A stretch of 64,000 nt of DNA from Asticcacaulis sp. AND118 (GCF_020535245.1 NZ_CP084910.1:1-64000); one strand, 5' to 3'; counted from the stretch's first letter, positions 31,647-41,641 are shown. The notes: generated by a model from the letters alone, not told the origin. A program made the numbers and translations.

Positions 31647-34352
31647 TTACACCAGACCCCTTAAACGATAGATAATTTCGAGGGCCTCACGCGGACTCAG
31701 GTCGTCCGGATTGAGGCCCTTGACCGCCTTTTCAAGCTCGGTCTCCGTGTGTTTTTGCACCGCAGCAACCTCGACCTGCGCCTGCACGGTGGCGAACAGC
31801 GGCAGATCGTCGAGTTTCAACTGATGCGACTTCTCGGTCTCCAGCCGCTCCAGTATGTCCTTGGCGCGCGCCACGACGACCGGCGGCATGCCGGCCAGAC
31901 GCGCCACCTGCACGCCGTAGGAACGATCCGCCGCCCCGCGCTTGGCTTCGTGCAGGAAGATCAGCTCGCCGTTCCATTCACGCGCGGTCATGGAGATATT
32001 GTGGGTATGGGCGAGTAAGGATTCAAGCTGCGCCAGTTCATGATAGTGGGTGGCGAACAGGGCGCGCGCCTTGACGACCTCGTGCAGGTTTTCGGCACAG
32101 GCCCAGGCGATGGCCAGACCGTCGAAAGTCGCCGTGCCGCGTCCGATCTCATCGAGAATAACAAAGGAGCGCTGGGTCGCTTGACTGAGGATGGCGGCGG
32201 TTTCGACCATCTCCATCATGAAGGTCGAACGGCCCTGCGCCAGATCGTCGCCTGCCCCGACGCGCGAGAAGAGGCGATCGACCACGCCCAGTCGCAGCGA
32301 TGCGGCGGGCACGAACAGCCCGGCCTGCGCCATGATGACCAGCAGCGCGTTCTGACGCAGGAAGGTCGATTTACCCGCCATGTTGGGGCCGGTGACCAGA
32401 TCGAGGCGCGGACCGGTCTGCCCCGACGCATCGAGGCAGCAGTCGTTGGGCGTGAAGGGCTTGCCCTCGGCCCGCAGCGCCGCCACGACGACCGGATGCC
32501 GCGCGCCCTTGGCGTCGAAGATGAGGCTGTCGTCCACCACGGGGCGCGTCGCTTCGAGGTCTTCGGCCCATTCAGCGGCGGAAGCCGCAACATCGAGCGC
32601 GCAGAAGGCGTCGAACATGTCCTGCAGCGGATGGGCGTTGCGGCGGACCTCTTCGCGCAGGTCTTCGAAGATGGCCAGTTCGAGATTGAGCGCGTCGGAA
32701 CCGGCGCGGGCGATGCGCGCATCGAGGTCGATCAGGTCCGGCGTCGAAAAACGCATCTGGTTGGCCAGGGTCTGGCGATGGATGAAGCGCTGACGGTGTG
32801 CGTCAGACAGCCCTTCGGCCTGCTTGCTGGTCAGTTCGATGAAGTAGCCCAGCACCGCATTATATTTGATCTTCAGCGGCAGGCCGGTCTCCTGCTGCAA
32901 GTCGGACTCCATGCGCAGGATGATCTGGCGCGAGTCGTTGCGCAGACCGATGGCTTCCTGAAGATTGGTGTTGTAGCCGGGTTTGATGAAGCCGCCGTCG
33001 CGCGTCGAAAGCGGCGGCTCATCGACCAGCGCCATGTCGAGCTTGAATAGCAGGTCGAGTACGCTTTCCGACGCCGTCAGGGCCTGCACATGGGCTTGCA
33101 CCTCGGCGGGCCAGTCGGGATCGAGCCGGGTTTCCGGATCATTCGGTTGCAGCAGCCCGACCATGTCCTTGGCCAGATCGAGCGAGTCCTTGATGACCTT
33201 GAGGTCACGCGGACCGCCGCGGCCCAGACCCAGACGCGACAGGGCGCGGGCCATGTCGCTCATGCCGCGAAGCCTGTTGCGCACCTCGTGCCGCAGCGGG
33301 CGCTGATCAAGAAACCATTGTACCGCGTCAAGACGGCGGTTGATCTCGGCGGGGTTGTTCAGCGGCCGCGACAGGCGCGCCGCCAGAAGCCGCGACCCGC
33401 CCGACGTGATGGTGCGGTCGATGGCCGACATCAGCGAGCCTTCGCGGCTGCCCTTCTGGGTGCGCTCGATCTCAAGGCTGAGGCGGGTGGAGGGATCGAT
33501 GGCCAGATAGGCCAAAGACACGGTCTTACGCGGGGGCTTGAGCACCGGGGCCTTGCCCGCCTGGGTCAGGTCGATATAGGCCGCCAACATGCCCAGGGCC
33601 GACAGTTCGGCGGGGCTGAACGCCCCGAAACCGTCCAGCGTATCGACGCCGTAGAGCCGTTTCAGGCGCGCCTCGCCCGCCGTCGGATCGGACAGCGAAG
33701 CCGGTTGCGGCTGGATCGCGCCCCCGCAATATTTCAGCAGGGCGTAGAGGTTTTCGTCCTGAAGGATGCGGTCGGAGACGAGGCTTTCCGACGGGCGCAG
33801 CGCCGACAGATGCGTCCCCAGCGTCTCCGGGGTCAGCTCAAGGCATTCGACCTCGCCTGTCGACAGTTCCAGCGAGGCCAGCGCCATCACCCCGGCGCGC
33901 TGGGACAACGCCAACAGACGGTTGGCGCCGCGTTCTTCCAGCAGGCTGTCTTCGGTCAGGGTGCCCGGCGTGACGATGCGTGAAATACCACGCTTCACCA
34001 CCGCCTTATAGCCGCGCTTCTTGGCCTCGGACGGGTCTTCGAGCTGATCGCAGATGGCGACGCGGAAACCCATGCGGATCAGCTTGGCGATATAGGCCTC
34101 CGCCGCGTGGGCCGGCACCCCGGCCATGGGAATATCCTCGCCCTGATGCTTGCCGCGTTTGGTCAGAGCCAGCGACAGCGCGCCCGCCGCCTGCTCGGCA
34201 TCCTCGAAGAACAGTTCGTAGAAATCGCCCATCCGGAAAAACAGCAGCGAGCCCGGATTGGCCGCCTTGATTTCCAGATACTGGGCCATGACCGGCGTGG
34301 CACCGTCGAGCTGTGACTTGAGGTCTTTTTCGGAAGAGGGGATCGCGTTCAT
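31647..34352 (-). CDS. mutS: DNA mismatch repair protein MutS
   Basis: MutS recognises mismatches and recruits MutL. From the ATG at 34352 it has 901 residues. The mismatch-reading Phe-x-Glu is in RMGDFYELF near residue 40; the ATPase has Walker A GPNMAGKST and FVILDEIGRGTATFDG. Two further in-frame ATGs exist at 34358 and 34373, but the one at 34373 lies inside a dispersed hairpin repeat (34363-34400), so the shorter start is favoured. It is followed by glnD after 17 bp. Confidence 0.95.
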   Translation of the reverse strand: MNAIPSSEKDLKSQLDGATPVMAQYLEIKAANPGSLLFFRMGDFYELFFEDAEQAAGALSLALTKRGKHQGEDIPMAGVPAHAAEAYIAKLIRMGFRVAICDQLEDPSEAKKRGYKAVVKRGISRIVTPGTLTEDSLLEERGANRLLALSQRAGVMALASLELSTGEVECLELTPETLGTHLSALRPSESLVSDRILQDENLYALLKYCGGAIQPQPASLSDPTAGEARLKRLYGVDTLDGFGAFSPAELSALGMLAAYIDLTQAGKAPVLKPPRKTVSLAYLAIDPSTRLSLEIERTQKGSREGSLMSAIDRTITSGGSRLLAARLSRPLNNPAEINRRLDAVQWFLDQRPLRHEVRNRLRGMSDMARALSRLGLGRGGPRDLKVIKDSLDLAKDMVGLLQPNDPETRLDPDWPAEVQAHVQALTASESVLDLLFKLDMALVDEPPLSTRDGGFIKPGYNTNLQEAIGLRNDSRQIILRMESDLQQETGLPLKIKYNAVLGYFIELTSKQAEGLSDAHRQRFIHRQTLANQMRFSTPDLIDLDARIARAGSDALNLELAIFEDLREEVRRNAHPLQDMFDAFCALDVAASAAEWAEDLEATRPVVDDSLIFDAKGARHPVVVAALRAEGKPFTPNDCCLDASGQTGPRLDLVTGPNMAGKSTFLRQNALLVIMAQAGLFVPAASLRLGVVDRLFSRVGAGDDLAQGRSTFMMEMVETAAILSQATQRSFVILDEIGRGTATFDGLAIAWACAENLHEVVKARALFATHYHELAQLESLLAHTHNISMTAREWNGELIFLHEAKRGAADRSYGVQVARLAGMPPVVVARAKDILERLETEKSHQLKLDDLPLFATVQAQVEVAAVQKHTETELEKAVKGLNPDDLSPREALEIIYRLRGLV

Positions 34353-34362
34353 GGGCATTGGT

Positions 34363-34400
34363 TTAGAGCGCATCCCGAAAAGTGTGAAGCGGTTTTCGGA
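34363..34400. repeat. Dispersed CCGAAAA...TTTTCGG hairpin repeat, copy A
   Basis: The unit reads TTTAGAGCGCATC then CCGAAAAGTGTGAAGCGG and TTTTCGG. The arms CCGAAAA and TTTTCGG pair around an 11-nt loop. Related copies lie at 54695-54733 and 60604-60647. It sits directly upstream of mutS. Similar AGAGCG...CCGAAAAGTG...CGGTTTTCGG elements are, from memory, very common between genes in alphaproteobacteria. Confidence 0.85.
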
Positions 34401-34478
34401 CCCGGACGCGCGTTCTTAAAACAAGGCTCACCCGTGACATGCGCCGCTGCGGCTATTTGCACAGGCCGGCGTATGGAC

Positions 34479-34602
34479 CACAAACGTTTGTGTGTGGAAA
34501 ACCGCCCTCAGTTTCAAATATTGAAACGAAATAAAACCTTTTTTGACGGTTAGCGCGGGAATAGGGTGTTTATCCAAGGGCTATACTGCCATACTAACAC
34601 CC
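34479..34602. promoter_or_regulatory. Palindrome-rich region upstream of maeB
   Basis: Three separate dyad symmetries lie in this AT-rich stretch: the perfect 14-bp palindrome CACAAACGTTTGTG (34479-34492), GTTTCAA-ATA-TTGAAAC (34511-34527) and the wider pair GGGTGTT (34564-34570) / AACACCC (34596-34602). Their order before maeB suggests operator sites or a structured leader. No gene is visible between 34401 and 34652. Confidence 0.4.
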
Positions 34603-34652
34603 TAAGTAAACCCAAAATTGTCTGACAAATAAAAGCGCAACGGAACGCCTGA

Positions 34653-36935
34653 ATGCCTATCGACAAGACCAAGGTCAGCGACGAAGAAGCCCTGAATTTC
34701 CACCAGTACCCGTCTCCCGGAAAGATCGGTCTTCAGGCAACCAAGCCGATGGCGACGCAGCGCGATCTGGCGCTGGCCTATTCGCCCGGCGTCGCGGTGC
34801 CGGTGCGCAAGATCGCCGATAACCCCGACGCCGCCTACGACTATACGTCGAAGGGCAATATGGTTGCGGTTATATCCAACGGTACGGCTATTCTCGGCCT
34901 CGGCAATCTGGGGGCGCTGGCCTCCAAGCCCGTCATGGAAGGCAAGGCCGTTCTGTTCAAACGCTTCGCCGATATCGACTCGTTCGACATCGAAGTGACG
35001 ACGCAGGACCCGGACGAATTCATCACCGTGGTCAAGAACATCACGCCCTCCTTCGGCGGCGTCAATCTCGAAGACATCAAGTCGCCTGAGTGCTTCATCA
35101 TCGAATCGGCTTTGCAGGATCTGGCCGACATCCCGGTCTTTCACGACGACCAGCACGGCACCGCCATCATCGCCGCCGCCGGCCTGATCAACGCTCTGGA
35201 GATCACCGGCCGCCGGATCGAAGACACCAAGGTCGTGCTGTGCGGCGCGGGCGCGGCGGGCCTGTCCTCCATCGGCCTGATCAAGGCCATGGGCGTGCGT
35301 CCGGAAAACACCACGGTCGTCGATATCCACGGCGTCGTCTACAAGGGCCGCACGGTCGAGATGGACCAGTGGAAGTCGGTCCACGCCACCGACACCGACA
35401 AGCGCACCTTGGCCGAAGCTATGGTCGGCGCAGACGTCGTTCTGGGCCTGTCGGCCAAGGGCGTCATCACGCCGGAAATGGTCGCCTCGATGGCGCCGCA
35501 ACCGATCATCTTCGCCATGGCCAATCCCGATCCGGAAATCACCCCGGAAGACGTGGCCAAGGTGCGCGACGACGCCATCGTCGCCACGGGCCGTTCGGAC
35601 TACCCCAATCAGGTCAACAACGTCCTCGGCTTCCCCTACATCTTCCGCGGCGCGCTGGATGTGCGCGCCCGCCGCGTCAATCACGAGATGAAGCTGGCTG
35701 CCGCCAAAGCCTTGGCCCAACTCGCCCGCGAAGACGTGCCGGACGAGGTCGCCGCCGCCTATCAGGGTCGCCACCTGAAGTTCGGCAAAGACTACATCAT
35801 CCCGACCCCGTTCGACCCGCGTCTGATCTGGTACATCCCGCCCTTCGTGGCGCAGGCCGCCATGGACACCGGCGTGGCGCGCAAGCCGATCGAGGACATG
35901 GACGCCTATCGCAAGACGCTGGAAAAGCGCCTCGATCCGTCCGCCGGCTTCCTGCAGAACATCACCGCCACTGTACGCTCACGACCTTCCAAGCGCATCG
36001 TCTTTGCCGAAGGCGAGGATATTTCGGTCATCCGCGCCGCCCACGCCTTCAAGGCGCAGGGTCTGGGCACGCCGATCCTCTGCGGACGTGAAAACCTCGT
36101 CACCGCCAATATGCGTGCAGCAGGTCTCGACCCGGCGGAAGAAGATATCGAAATCGTCAATGCGCGTTTAAGCCACCGCAACGCGGCTTATTCGCAGCTT
36201 CTGTACGGCCGCCTGCAACGCCGCGGCTTCCTCAAGCGCGACGTGGACCGTCTGATCAATCAGGACCGTAACTCGTTCGCCGCCGCCATGGTGCTGTCGG
36301 GCCATGCCGACGGCATGGTCACCGGCGTCACCCGCTCCTTCGACCAGGCGTTTGACGAAGTGCTGCGCGTGGTCGACCCGGCTCCCGGCGGGCGCGTCAT
36401 GGGTATGTCGATCGTTCTGGCGCGCGGCCGGACCGTGTTCATCGCCGACACCACGGTGGCCGAACTGCCCGATCCGGAAGAGCTGGTCGAAATCGCCATC
36501 GAGGCCGCTATGGCCGTGCGCGGCATGGGCCATACCCCGCGCGTCGCCTTCATGTCCTACTCGACCTTCGGCAATCCGTCGGGCGAGCGCTCCGACCGCG
36601 TGGCCAAGGCGGTCGAACTGCTGGAGCAACGCGGTGTGGACTTCGAGTTCGAAGGCGAAATGCCGCCCGACGTGGCGCTCGATCCGGCGCTGTGGGCCAA
36701 CTATCCGTTCCAGCGCCTGACGGCCCCGGCCAATATTCTGGTCATGCCGGCCATCCACTCGGCCTCCATTTCGACCAAGCTGGTGCAGGCGCTCGGCGGC
36801 GCGACTGTCGTCGGCCCGCTGCTGCTGGGTCTCTCCAAGCCCGTGCAGATCTGCCAACTCTCCGACTCGGTAACCAAGATCCTCACCATGGCGACGTTTG
36901 CCGCCTACGACATCCGCGCGAACATCAACGAGTAG
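34653..36935 (+). CDS. maeB: NADP-dependent malic enzyme, MaeB type with phosphotransacetylase-like domain
   Basis: MaeB decarboxylates malate to pyruvate and makes NADPH. The 760 residues hold an N-terminal malic domain ([13 protein letters not shown], then [14 protein letters not shown], then [11 protein letters not shown]), the NAD(P)-binding GAGAAGLS near residue 200 and a C-terminal phosphotransacetylase-like domain (about 430-755), which in this family is usually regulatory and not catalytic. The gene has a palindrome-rich upstream region and ends at a strong hairpin that overlaps the neighbouring transporter gene. Confidence 0.94.
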   Translation: MPIDKTKVSDEEALNFHQYPSPGKIGLQATKPMATQRDLALAYSPGVAVPVRKIADNPDAAYDYTSKGNMVAVISNGTAILGLGNLGALASKPVMEGKAVLFKRFADIDSFDIEVTTQDPDEFITVVKNITPSFGGVNLEDIKSPECFIIESALQDLADIPVFHDDQHGTAIIAAAGLINALEITGRRIEDTKVVLCGAGAAGLSSIGLIKAMGVRPENTTVVDIHGVVYKGRTVEMDQWKSVHATDTDKRTLAEAMVGADVVLGLSAKGVITPEMVASMAPQPIIFAMANPDPEITPEDVAKVRDDAIVATGRSDYPNQVNNVLGFPYIFRGALDVRARRVNHEMKLAAAKALAQLAREDVPDEVAAAYQGRHLKFGKDYIIPTPFDPRLIWYIPPFVAQAAMDTGVARKPIEDMDAYRKTLEKRLDPSAGFLQNITATVRSRPSKRIVFAEGEDISVIRAAHAFKAQGLGTPILCGRENLVTANMRAAGLDPAEEDIEIVNARLSHRNAAYSQLLYGRLQRRGFLKRDVDRLINQDRNSFAAAMVLSGHADGMVTGVTRSFDQAFDEVLRVVDPAPGGRVMGMSIVLARGRTVFIADTTVAELPDPEELVEIAIEAAMAVRGMGHTPRVAFMSYSTFGNPSGERSDRVAKAVELLEQRGVDFEFEGEMPPDVALDPALWANYPFQRLTAPANILVMPAIHSASISTKLVQALGGATVVGPLLLGLSKPVQICQLSDSVTKILTMATFAAYDIRANINE

Positions 36936-36961
36936 TTCGGGCGAAATCGCTGAGATTCAGG

Positions 36962-36996
36962 CAGGGTGAAGCGGCTACGCTTCACCCTGTTCTTTT
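36962..36996 (+). terminator. maeB terminator overlapping the end of the transporter gene
   Basis: A perfect 12-bp stem, CAGGGTGAAGCG (36962-36973) and CGCTTCACCCTG (36978-36989), has a 4-nt loop and is followed by TTCTTTT. The TAG stop codon of the minus-strand transporter gene (36975-36977) falls inside the loop, so the right arm also encodes the last residues of that protein. Confidence 0.85.
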
Positions 36997-38669
36997 ACGG
37001 CCCCGGCCTTGATCAGCCACAGGGCCAGCACCACGGCGACCAGCCCGACCAGCGCCGTGTAGGTAAAAAACAGCATATAGCCTGCCCCCAGCGCTTCACG
37101 GCTGACGCCCAGAGTTTCCGCCGGTTTAGTGTATGAAACAGCGGGTAGAGCGGCGAAGAAACCCATGAAGGGCGCAGCCAGACCACCGCTATCCGCGCCC
37201 TTGGCGGCGCTTTCGACGATGCGCCCCGACTGCGAGGCCAGCAACTTCCCCGGCAGGGCGTAGAGCGACGAGAGCAGCGCGTACTGCGGCGCGGCATAAC
37301 CCTGCGAAATCATCGACGACATGTAGGCGATCAGCACCGTTCCGGCATAGCCGCCTGAGATATTGTCGATGGCCAGAGTGATCGAAAAGGCCGGAATGCT
37401 GTTGCCCTGCGTCGCCAGCCAGGCATAGGCGAGATTGGACAGCGAACAGGCAAAGGCTCCGACGATCAGACTCGACCTCATGCCGAAACGCGTCATCGAA
37501 AGCCCGCCCGCCGTAACCCCGATAATGGTCATAATGACGCCAAAGACCTTGCGCACTTCGCCGATCACCGACAGCTCAAAGCCCAGATCGACATAGAAGG
37601 CACCGTTGATATTGAGCAGGAAATCAGCCAACCGGTAGACGCAGATGGTCGCCAGGATCAGCACGGCCAGATTTTCATAACGCGAAATGAAATCGGCCAT
37701 CGGCGCGACGAAGGTTTGGCGCAGATAGGCCCCCGGCCGCGTCGGAATGCGCGGCAAGGGCAGGCAGGCGGTAAAGAGCAGACCCAGCCCGACGAGCACC
37801 GCCGGAAATTGCAGGAAAATGCCGGTCTGCTTGCTGGTCCACACCGCCTTGGCGGCATCGAAGGCTTCGGAGCTGGGGAAGACAAACTGAAACAGGTTGA
37901 TATTGGCCGTAAGACCCGCACCCATCAGCGATGCCGCGACGACCATAAGCAGTACGCGCCCGCCCCATTCGAGCGCCTCGGTCAACGGATGCGGCGGCAG
38001 ATCACCATAGTCGATGGGCCGAACGATATGTTCGCCCTCGCGCGCGAGAACCGTGCCCAGCAAACCAATCCCCATCAGCGCCGCCATCAGGGCATAGGCC
38101 GGTCCCCAACCGAAACGCTCGGCGATGATCAGCGGCAGGATGCCCGCCACGAAGGGCGCAACCCGCGCCCCCCAAGCGTAAGCCGTCGCCAGAACGCCCT
38201 GTCCTTCAGAGCCGGCGGTTTCAATACGCCACGCGTCGATGACGATATCCTGCGTCGCCCCAAGGAAGCCCAGCAGGACCGCGATCACCGCCATCAGGCT
38301 GAGATGATCCTGCGGGTTCAGGCCCGAGATGGTCCACAGCCCCAGCATGATCGCGCCCTGAGTGACCAGCATCCAGCTACGGCGATGGCCCAGCAACCGC
38401 GTCAGGCCGGGAATGCTCACCCGGTCGATCAACGGTGCCCATATGAATTTCAGGCTGTACGCAAAGGTCGCCAAAGAGAAGAAGGCGATGACCTCCAGCG
38501 ACAAGCCTTCGGTGCGCAACCAGATCGACAGGACGTCGAAGATCAGGCTGAGCGTCAGGCCGGCCGAAAAACCCAGAAAGATCATAACTAGCGCCGTGCG
38601 CGTCAGGAACGGTCTTACGGCCTGCCAGAGCGTCTTTTTCTCAGGCGGCGCGGACGGCGTTTCGGTCAT
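36975..38669 (-). CDS. AmpG-like MFS permease
   Basis: This 564-residue major facilitator protein has about 12-14 membrane helices. It resembles AmpG muropeptide permeases in the segment WAPLIDRVSIPGLTRLLGHRRSWM between helices 2 and 3 and the DIVIDAWRIE motif in the next loop. AmpG imports anhydro-muropeptides for cell-wall recycling; that substrate is inferred. There is a long periplasmic or cytoplasmic insertion around residues 210-310. The gene is monocistronic, and its 3' end lies in the maeB terminator. Confidence 0.8.
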   Translation of the reverse strand: MTETPSAPPEKKTLWQAVRPFLTRTALVMIFLGFSAGLTLSLIFDVLSIWLRTEGLSLEVIAFFSLATFAYSLKFIWAPLIDRVSIPGLTRLLGHRRSWMLVTQGAIMLGLWTISGLNPQDHLSLMAVIAVLLGFLGATQDIVIDAWRIETAGSEGQGVLATAYAWGARVAPFVAGILPLIIAERFGWGPAYALMAALMGIGLLGTVLAREGEHIVRPIDYGDLPPHPLTEALEWGGRVLLMVVAASLMGAGLTANINLFQFVFPSSEAFDAAKAVWTSKQTGIFLQFPAVLVGLGLLFTACLPLPRIPTRPGAYLRQTFVAPMADFISRYENLAVLILATICVYRLADFLLNINGAFYVDLGFELSVIGEVRKVFGVIMTIIGVTAGGLSMTRFGMRSSLIVGAFACSLSNLAYAWLATQGNSIPAFSITLAIDNISGGYAGTVLIAYMSSMISQGYAAPQYALLSSLYALPGKLLASQSGRIVESAAKGADSGGLAAPFMGFFAALPAVSYTKPAETLGVSREALGAGYMLFFTYTALVGLVAVVLALWLIKAGAVKEQGEA

Positions 38670-38732
38670 GATAGTCCCCGGTGATGATCCAAGCGGCGAT
38701 CATCACGGGAAGCCGTTGATTTGGCAAGCCCG

Positions 38733-40304
38733 TCAGGCGGCGGGACTTTGCTGCGACGAGGCGCGCCCGCACCATTGGGCCAGACGATGACGCAGGGCGG
38801 GCAATTCGATCGGCTTGGTCAGGAAGTCGTTCATTCCCGCCGCCAGACAGGCGCGACGGTCTTCCTCATAAGCATTGGCGGTCAGGGCGATGATCGGCAT
38901 ACGCGCGCCGCCCTCACGCAGGGCCTGCGTCGTCCCGATACCGTCCAGCCCCGGCAAACCCAGGTCCATGAAGACGATATCGTAGCTGTTCTGATCTTCA
39001 AACAGACGCAACGCCTCCTCACCCGAAGCGGCGCGTTCGACACGGCACCCTTCGCGTTGCAGAAGGATTTGCGCCAGCAGCGCGTTGACCGGATTGTCTT
39101 CGACCAGTAACACCTGCGCACCCGGCGCGACAACCGGCGCAATACGATCGTCCTCGGTCGTCACAGCCGGCTCTTCGTTCGGCAAAGGTTTGAGCGACAG
39201 GGTTTCGATGCGTTCTTTCAGCGATGAACGGCGCAGCGGTTTGATCAGGTAACCCGCCCAGCCTTTATCGCGCCAGGCAGGAATTTCGTCGCGCTCTTCC
39301 GGGGCCAGCAGAATCAGGCTGCGATTATTCGGTGCCGGCAGCGGCGTGCCGAGCAGGCGCCGATCGGCGAGCACTACGGTTTTGGAGCGGCGGCCGATAC
39401 CCTTGAGCTGATCGGCGTGACGCATATTCATGCCGAAACTGTCGAGGTGCGACTGCGCCGCCTCGGCCAGTATCGCATTTCCCGTAACACAAACGACTTC
39501 CGGGCCTGCCTTGCTCTCCGGCACGGCACGCAGCGTATGCGCCGCCGGGAAGGTCGCGGTGAACACCGACCCTTGGCCCGGTTCGGACTGAAGATCGAGT
39601 TCGGCGCTCATCGCTTCGATCAGCTTCTTGACAACGACCAGACCCAGCCCCGCGCCGCCATATTGCCCACCCGCATGGGTCGGATCGACCTGACCGAAGG
39701 CTTCGAAAATACGCGCCCGCGCCTCTTCGGGGATGCCCGCGCCGGTGTCCTTGACGCCAAAACAGATCGCGCCTTGCGGTGTCAGGGCGACATCGATCAG
39801 AACGCCGCCCTTCGTGGTGAATTTCAGGGCGTTGCCAGCCAGATTGAACAGGATCTGCCGCAATCGGCCTTCGTCGATTTCGATAGCCTCAAGCCTAGGG
39901 TCGAGACTCCACGCGATTTCGATGCCACCGGCATGGGCGCGCGGCGACAGAAGCTCGGCCACGCTTTGCAGCAGGGGTTCGAGTTCGATCAGATGACTTT
40001 CGAGATGGATGTGCCCCGCTTCGATGCGGGCATAGTCGAGCAGGTCGTTGACCAGAGTCAGCAGATGGTCGCCGGAATCGCGCGCTGTCTGCAGATAGGA
40101 CTGTTGCTCGGCGGTCAGGGAAGTGCGGTTAAGCAGGGACAACATACCCAGCACGCCATTGAGCGGCGTGCGGATTTCATGGCTCATCAGTTTGAAGAAA
40201 TCCTCGCGGGCCTTTAGCTTAAGCGCCGCTTCGCGGGCTTCGGCCTCGGTCATCAGCCGGCTGCCCGTCTGATCCGGCACGAGGGAAGTCTGGCGTTTGG
40301 GCAT
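38733..40304 (-). CDS. Cytoplasmic hybrid histidine kinase with receiver domain
   Basis: This 523-residue protein lacks membrane helices and any recognisable sensor domain. It starts almost directly with the HisKA dimerisation helix (MSHEIRTPLNGVLGM, phospho-accepting His42). The catalytic domain follows with NLAGNALKFT, DTGAGIPEE and GGAGLGL, then a degenerate receiver-like stretch (about 275-365) and a complete receiver (VLLVEDNPVNALLAQ, phospho-acceptor Asp447 in FMDLGLPGLDG). It probably feeds a phosphorelay. With no input domain visible, a partner protein may supply the signal. Confidence 0.88.
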   Translation of the reverse strand: MPKRQTSLVPDQTGSRLMTEAEAREAALKLKAREDFFKLMSHEIRTPLNGVLGMLSLLNRTSLTAEQQSYLQTARDSGDHLLTLVNDLLDYARIEAGHIHLESHLIELEPLLQSVAELLSPRAHAGGIEIAWSLDPRLEAIEIDEGRLRQILFNLAGNALKFTTKGGVLIDVALTPQGAICFGVKDTGAGIPEEARARIFEAFGQVDPTHAGGQYGGAGLGLVVVKKLIEAMSAELDLQSEPGQGSVFTATFPAAHTLRAVPESKAGPEVVCVTGNAILAEAAQSHLDSFGMNMRHADQLKGIGRRSKTVVLADRRLLGTPLPAPNNRSLILLAPEERDEIPAWRDKGWAGYLIKPLRRSSLKERIETLSLKPLPNEEPAVTTEDDRIAPVVAPGAQVLLVEDNPVNALLAQILLQREGCRVERAASGEEALRLFEDQNSYDIVFMDLGLPGLDGIGTTQALREGGARMPIIALTANAYEEDRRACLAAGMNDFLTKPIELPALRHRLAQWCGRASSQQSPAA

Positions 40305-40374
40305 GGCGGTCCGCGTGTCTCCGTACTTCGTTTTGAAGTCTGGCGCAGACTAGCGGCAAATCCTTAACGCGGGT

Positions 40375-41058
40375 TCAAGCCGTCGGCATTTTTCCCGATA
40401 AAAACGATGCAGACAAAGGCGAAGGGCTCTCTGGTTCCATTGCCGCCCGCCGGTATATAAGCGCCTCGGCCACGTGACGGCGCAGGATCGGCGTCTCTTC
40501 CCCGCTCAGCGCGCTTTCGATGTCGGCAATGGTCCGCGCCAGCCGTACGCAACGCGTCCACGCCCGCGCCGACAGGTTGGAACGCTGCGCCGCCTGCACC
40601 AGCAGATTGCGCGCGGCCTCATCCAGCGGAGCGATGGCGTCCAGCGCCGAACCCGAAGCCGTAGCATTGACGCCTGCCTCCAGGGAAAGCCCCAACCGTC
40701 GGGCGCGTTCGGTCTGGATATGCCGGGCGGCCTGTACGCGGGCGGCCACTTCGGCCGAACCTTCGGCGGGGGACGGCAGGGCCATATCAGCGGCCGTCAC
40801 CGGCGGCACATCGATTTGGAGGTCGATGCGATCCATCATCGGCCCCGACACGCGGCCTTGATAGTCGCGCTGACACTTGGGCGCTTTACCGCAAGCCCCC
40901 TTGCCCACGCCACCATAGCCGCAGCGGCAGGGATTCATCGCCGCGACCAGTTGCACCCGCGCCGGGTAACGGACATGATGATTGGCCCGCGCCACCACGA
41001 CTTCGCCGGTCTCCAGGGGCTGACGCAGACTATCCAGGGCCTGCGCCGAATATTCCGG
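40375..41058 (-). pseudogene. comM: comM (yifB), 3' fragment, cut off by the transposon
   Basis: This is the C-terminal part of the Mg-chelatase-like AAA+ protein ComM, about 225 residues from PEYSAQALDSLRQPLETGEV to the end. It includes sensor segment MNPCRCGYGG, the cysteine pair in GACGKAPKCQRDYQ and the SGPMMDRIDL segment, and its C-terminal Mg_chelatase_C region. The 5' part lies 7.75 kb away at 48808-49725 on the same strand. Reading continues upstream into transposon-end sequence, which cannot restore the missing Walker motifs, so the gene is broken. Confidence 0.93.
41048..41058 (+). repeat. Left copy of the target-site duplication
   Basis: GAATATTCCGG here is repeated at 48809-48819 on the other side of the element. 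Rejoining the flanks across one copy restores the comM frame (...DELPEYSAQALD...). The exact duplication length, 8-11 bp, depends on where the transposon end is drawn, since GG can belong to either. Confidence 0.8.
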
Positions 41059-41078
41059 TATTATGTAGCAAATACACC
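41057..41078 (+). repeat. Left terminal inverted repeat
   Basis: The end begins GGTATTATGTAGCAAATACA. Its reverse complement lies at 48786-48807 with one difference (T/C at position 3). A third version is at 44866-44887. Confidence 0.88.
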
Positions 41079-41124
41079 AAGCGGACTCTGTTAGGCTATA
41101 AGGCTTTCCGGCTAATTTCTTGAT

Positions 41125-41547
41125 ATGGAAAGACCGAATACAGTCGCCGGGTTGACGGCCAAAAGAGATGAGCTTCACAAGCTGCGTAAGACGCTGGAAG
41201 CTGAGATATACAAGATCACGTCTGACATAGACCACTTGGATGCGGCTTTAGCCTTGTTCGATCCGGCCAACACGCCGCGCGCGGTGAAGCGTTATGTGAC
41301 CAAACACAGGGCGAAGAAAGGCAGCGTCACGCCCTTCGTGGTCAAGTTTCTCAGGGAAGCTAAAGCGCCGGTCACCAGCAAAGACATCACAACAGCCTGG
41401 TTGATAGCGCGAGGACTGCGGACCGACGATGCGACCTATGTCATCATCCGCAAGAGGATAGGCGCATGTCTGACGAAGCTGCGAGTGCAAGGCCTAATCG
41501 CAAGCGACGTTACGATTGGAGAGTATAAAGGGTGGGCGGTGGTTTGA
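41125..41547 (+). CDS. Winged-helix-like transposon-end protein, left copy
   Basis: This 140-residue basic protein begins MERPNTVAGLTAKRDELHKL. It has an N-terminal coiled-coil stretch (about 10-50), a KRYVTKHRAKKGS basic patch and a C-terminal helix-turn-helix-like segment (VTSKDITTAWLIARGLRTDD, then a basic IRKRIGACL helix). A close relative lies at the other end of the element in inverted orientation (48315-48740). The constant position next to the terminal repeat suggests a role in transposition or its control. I do not know a named family for it. Confidence 0.75.
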   Translation: MERPNTVAGLTAKRDELHKLRKTLEAEIYKITSDIDHLDAALALFDPANTPRAVKRYVTKHRAKKGSVTPFVVKFLREAKAPVTSKDITTAWLIARGLRTDDATYVIIRKRIGACLTKLRVQGLIASDVTIGEYKGWAVV

Positions 41548-41641
41548 TTTCGGGCACGCCTGTTAGTGGTCTTGTGAAAATTGCAATTCTAGCGAGTTCA
41601 TTTAGATTGATGGCGCGAATCGCCGCTATGGGAACAATCTA

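Noticed and set aside
40375-41235. Continuous 286-residue ORF covering the comM 3' fragment
   Set aside because: Its first 60 residues are antisense to transposon sequence; it lacks the Walker motifs and is not a functional ComM.
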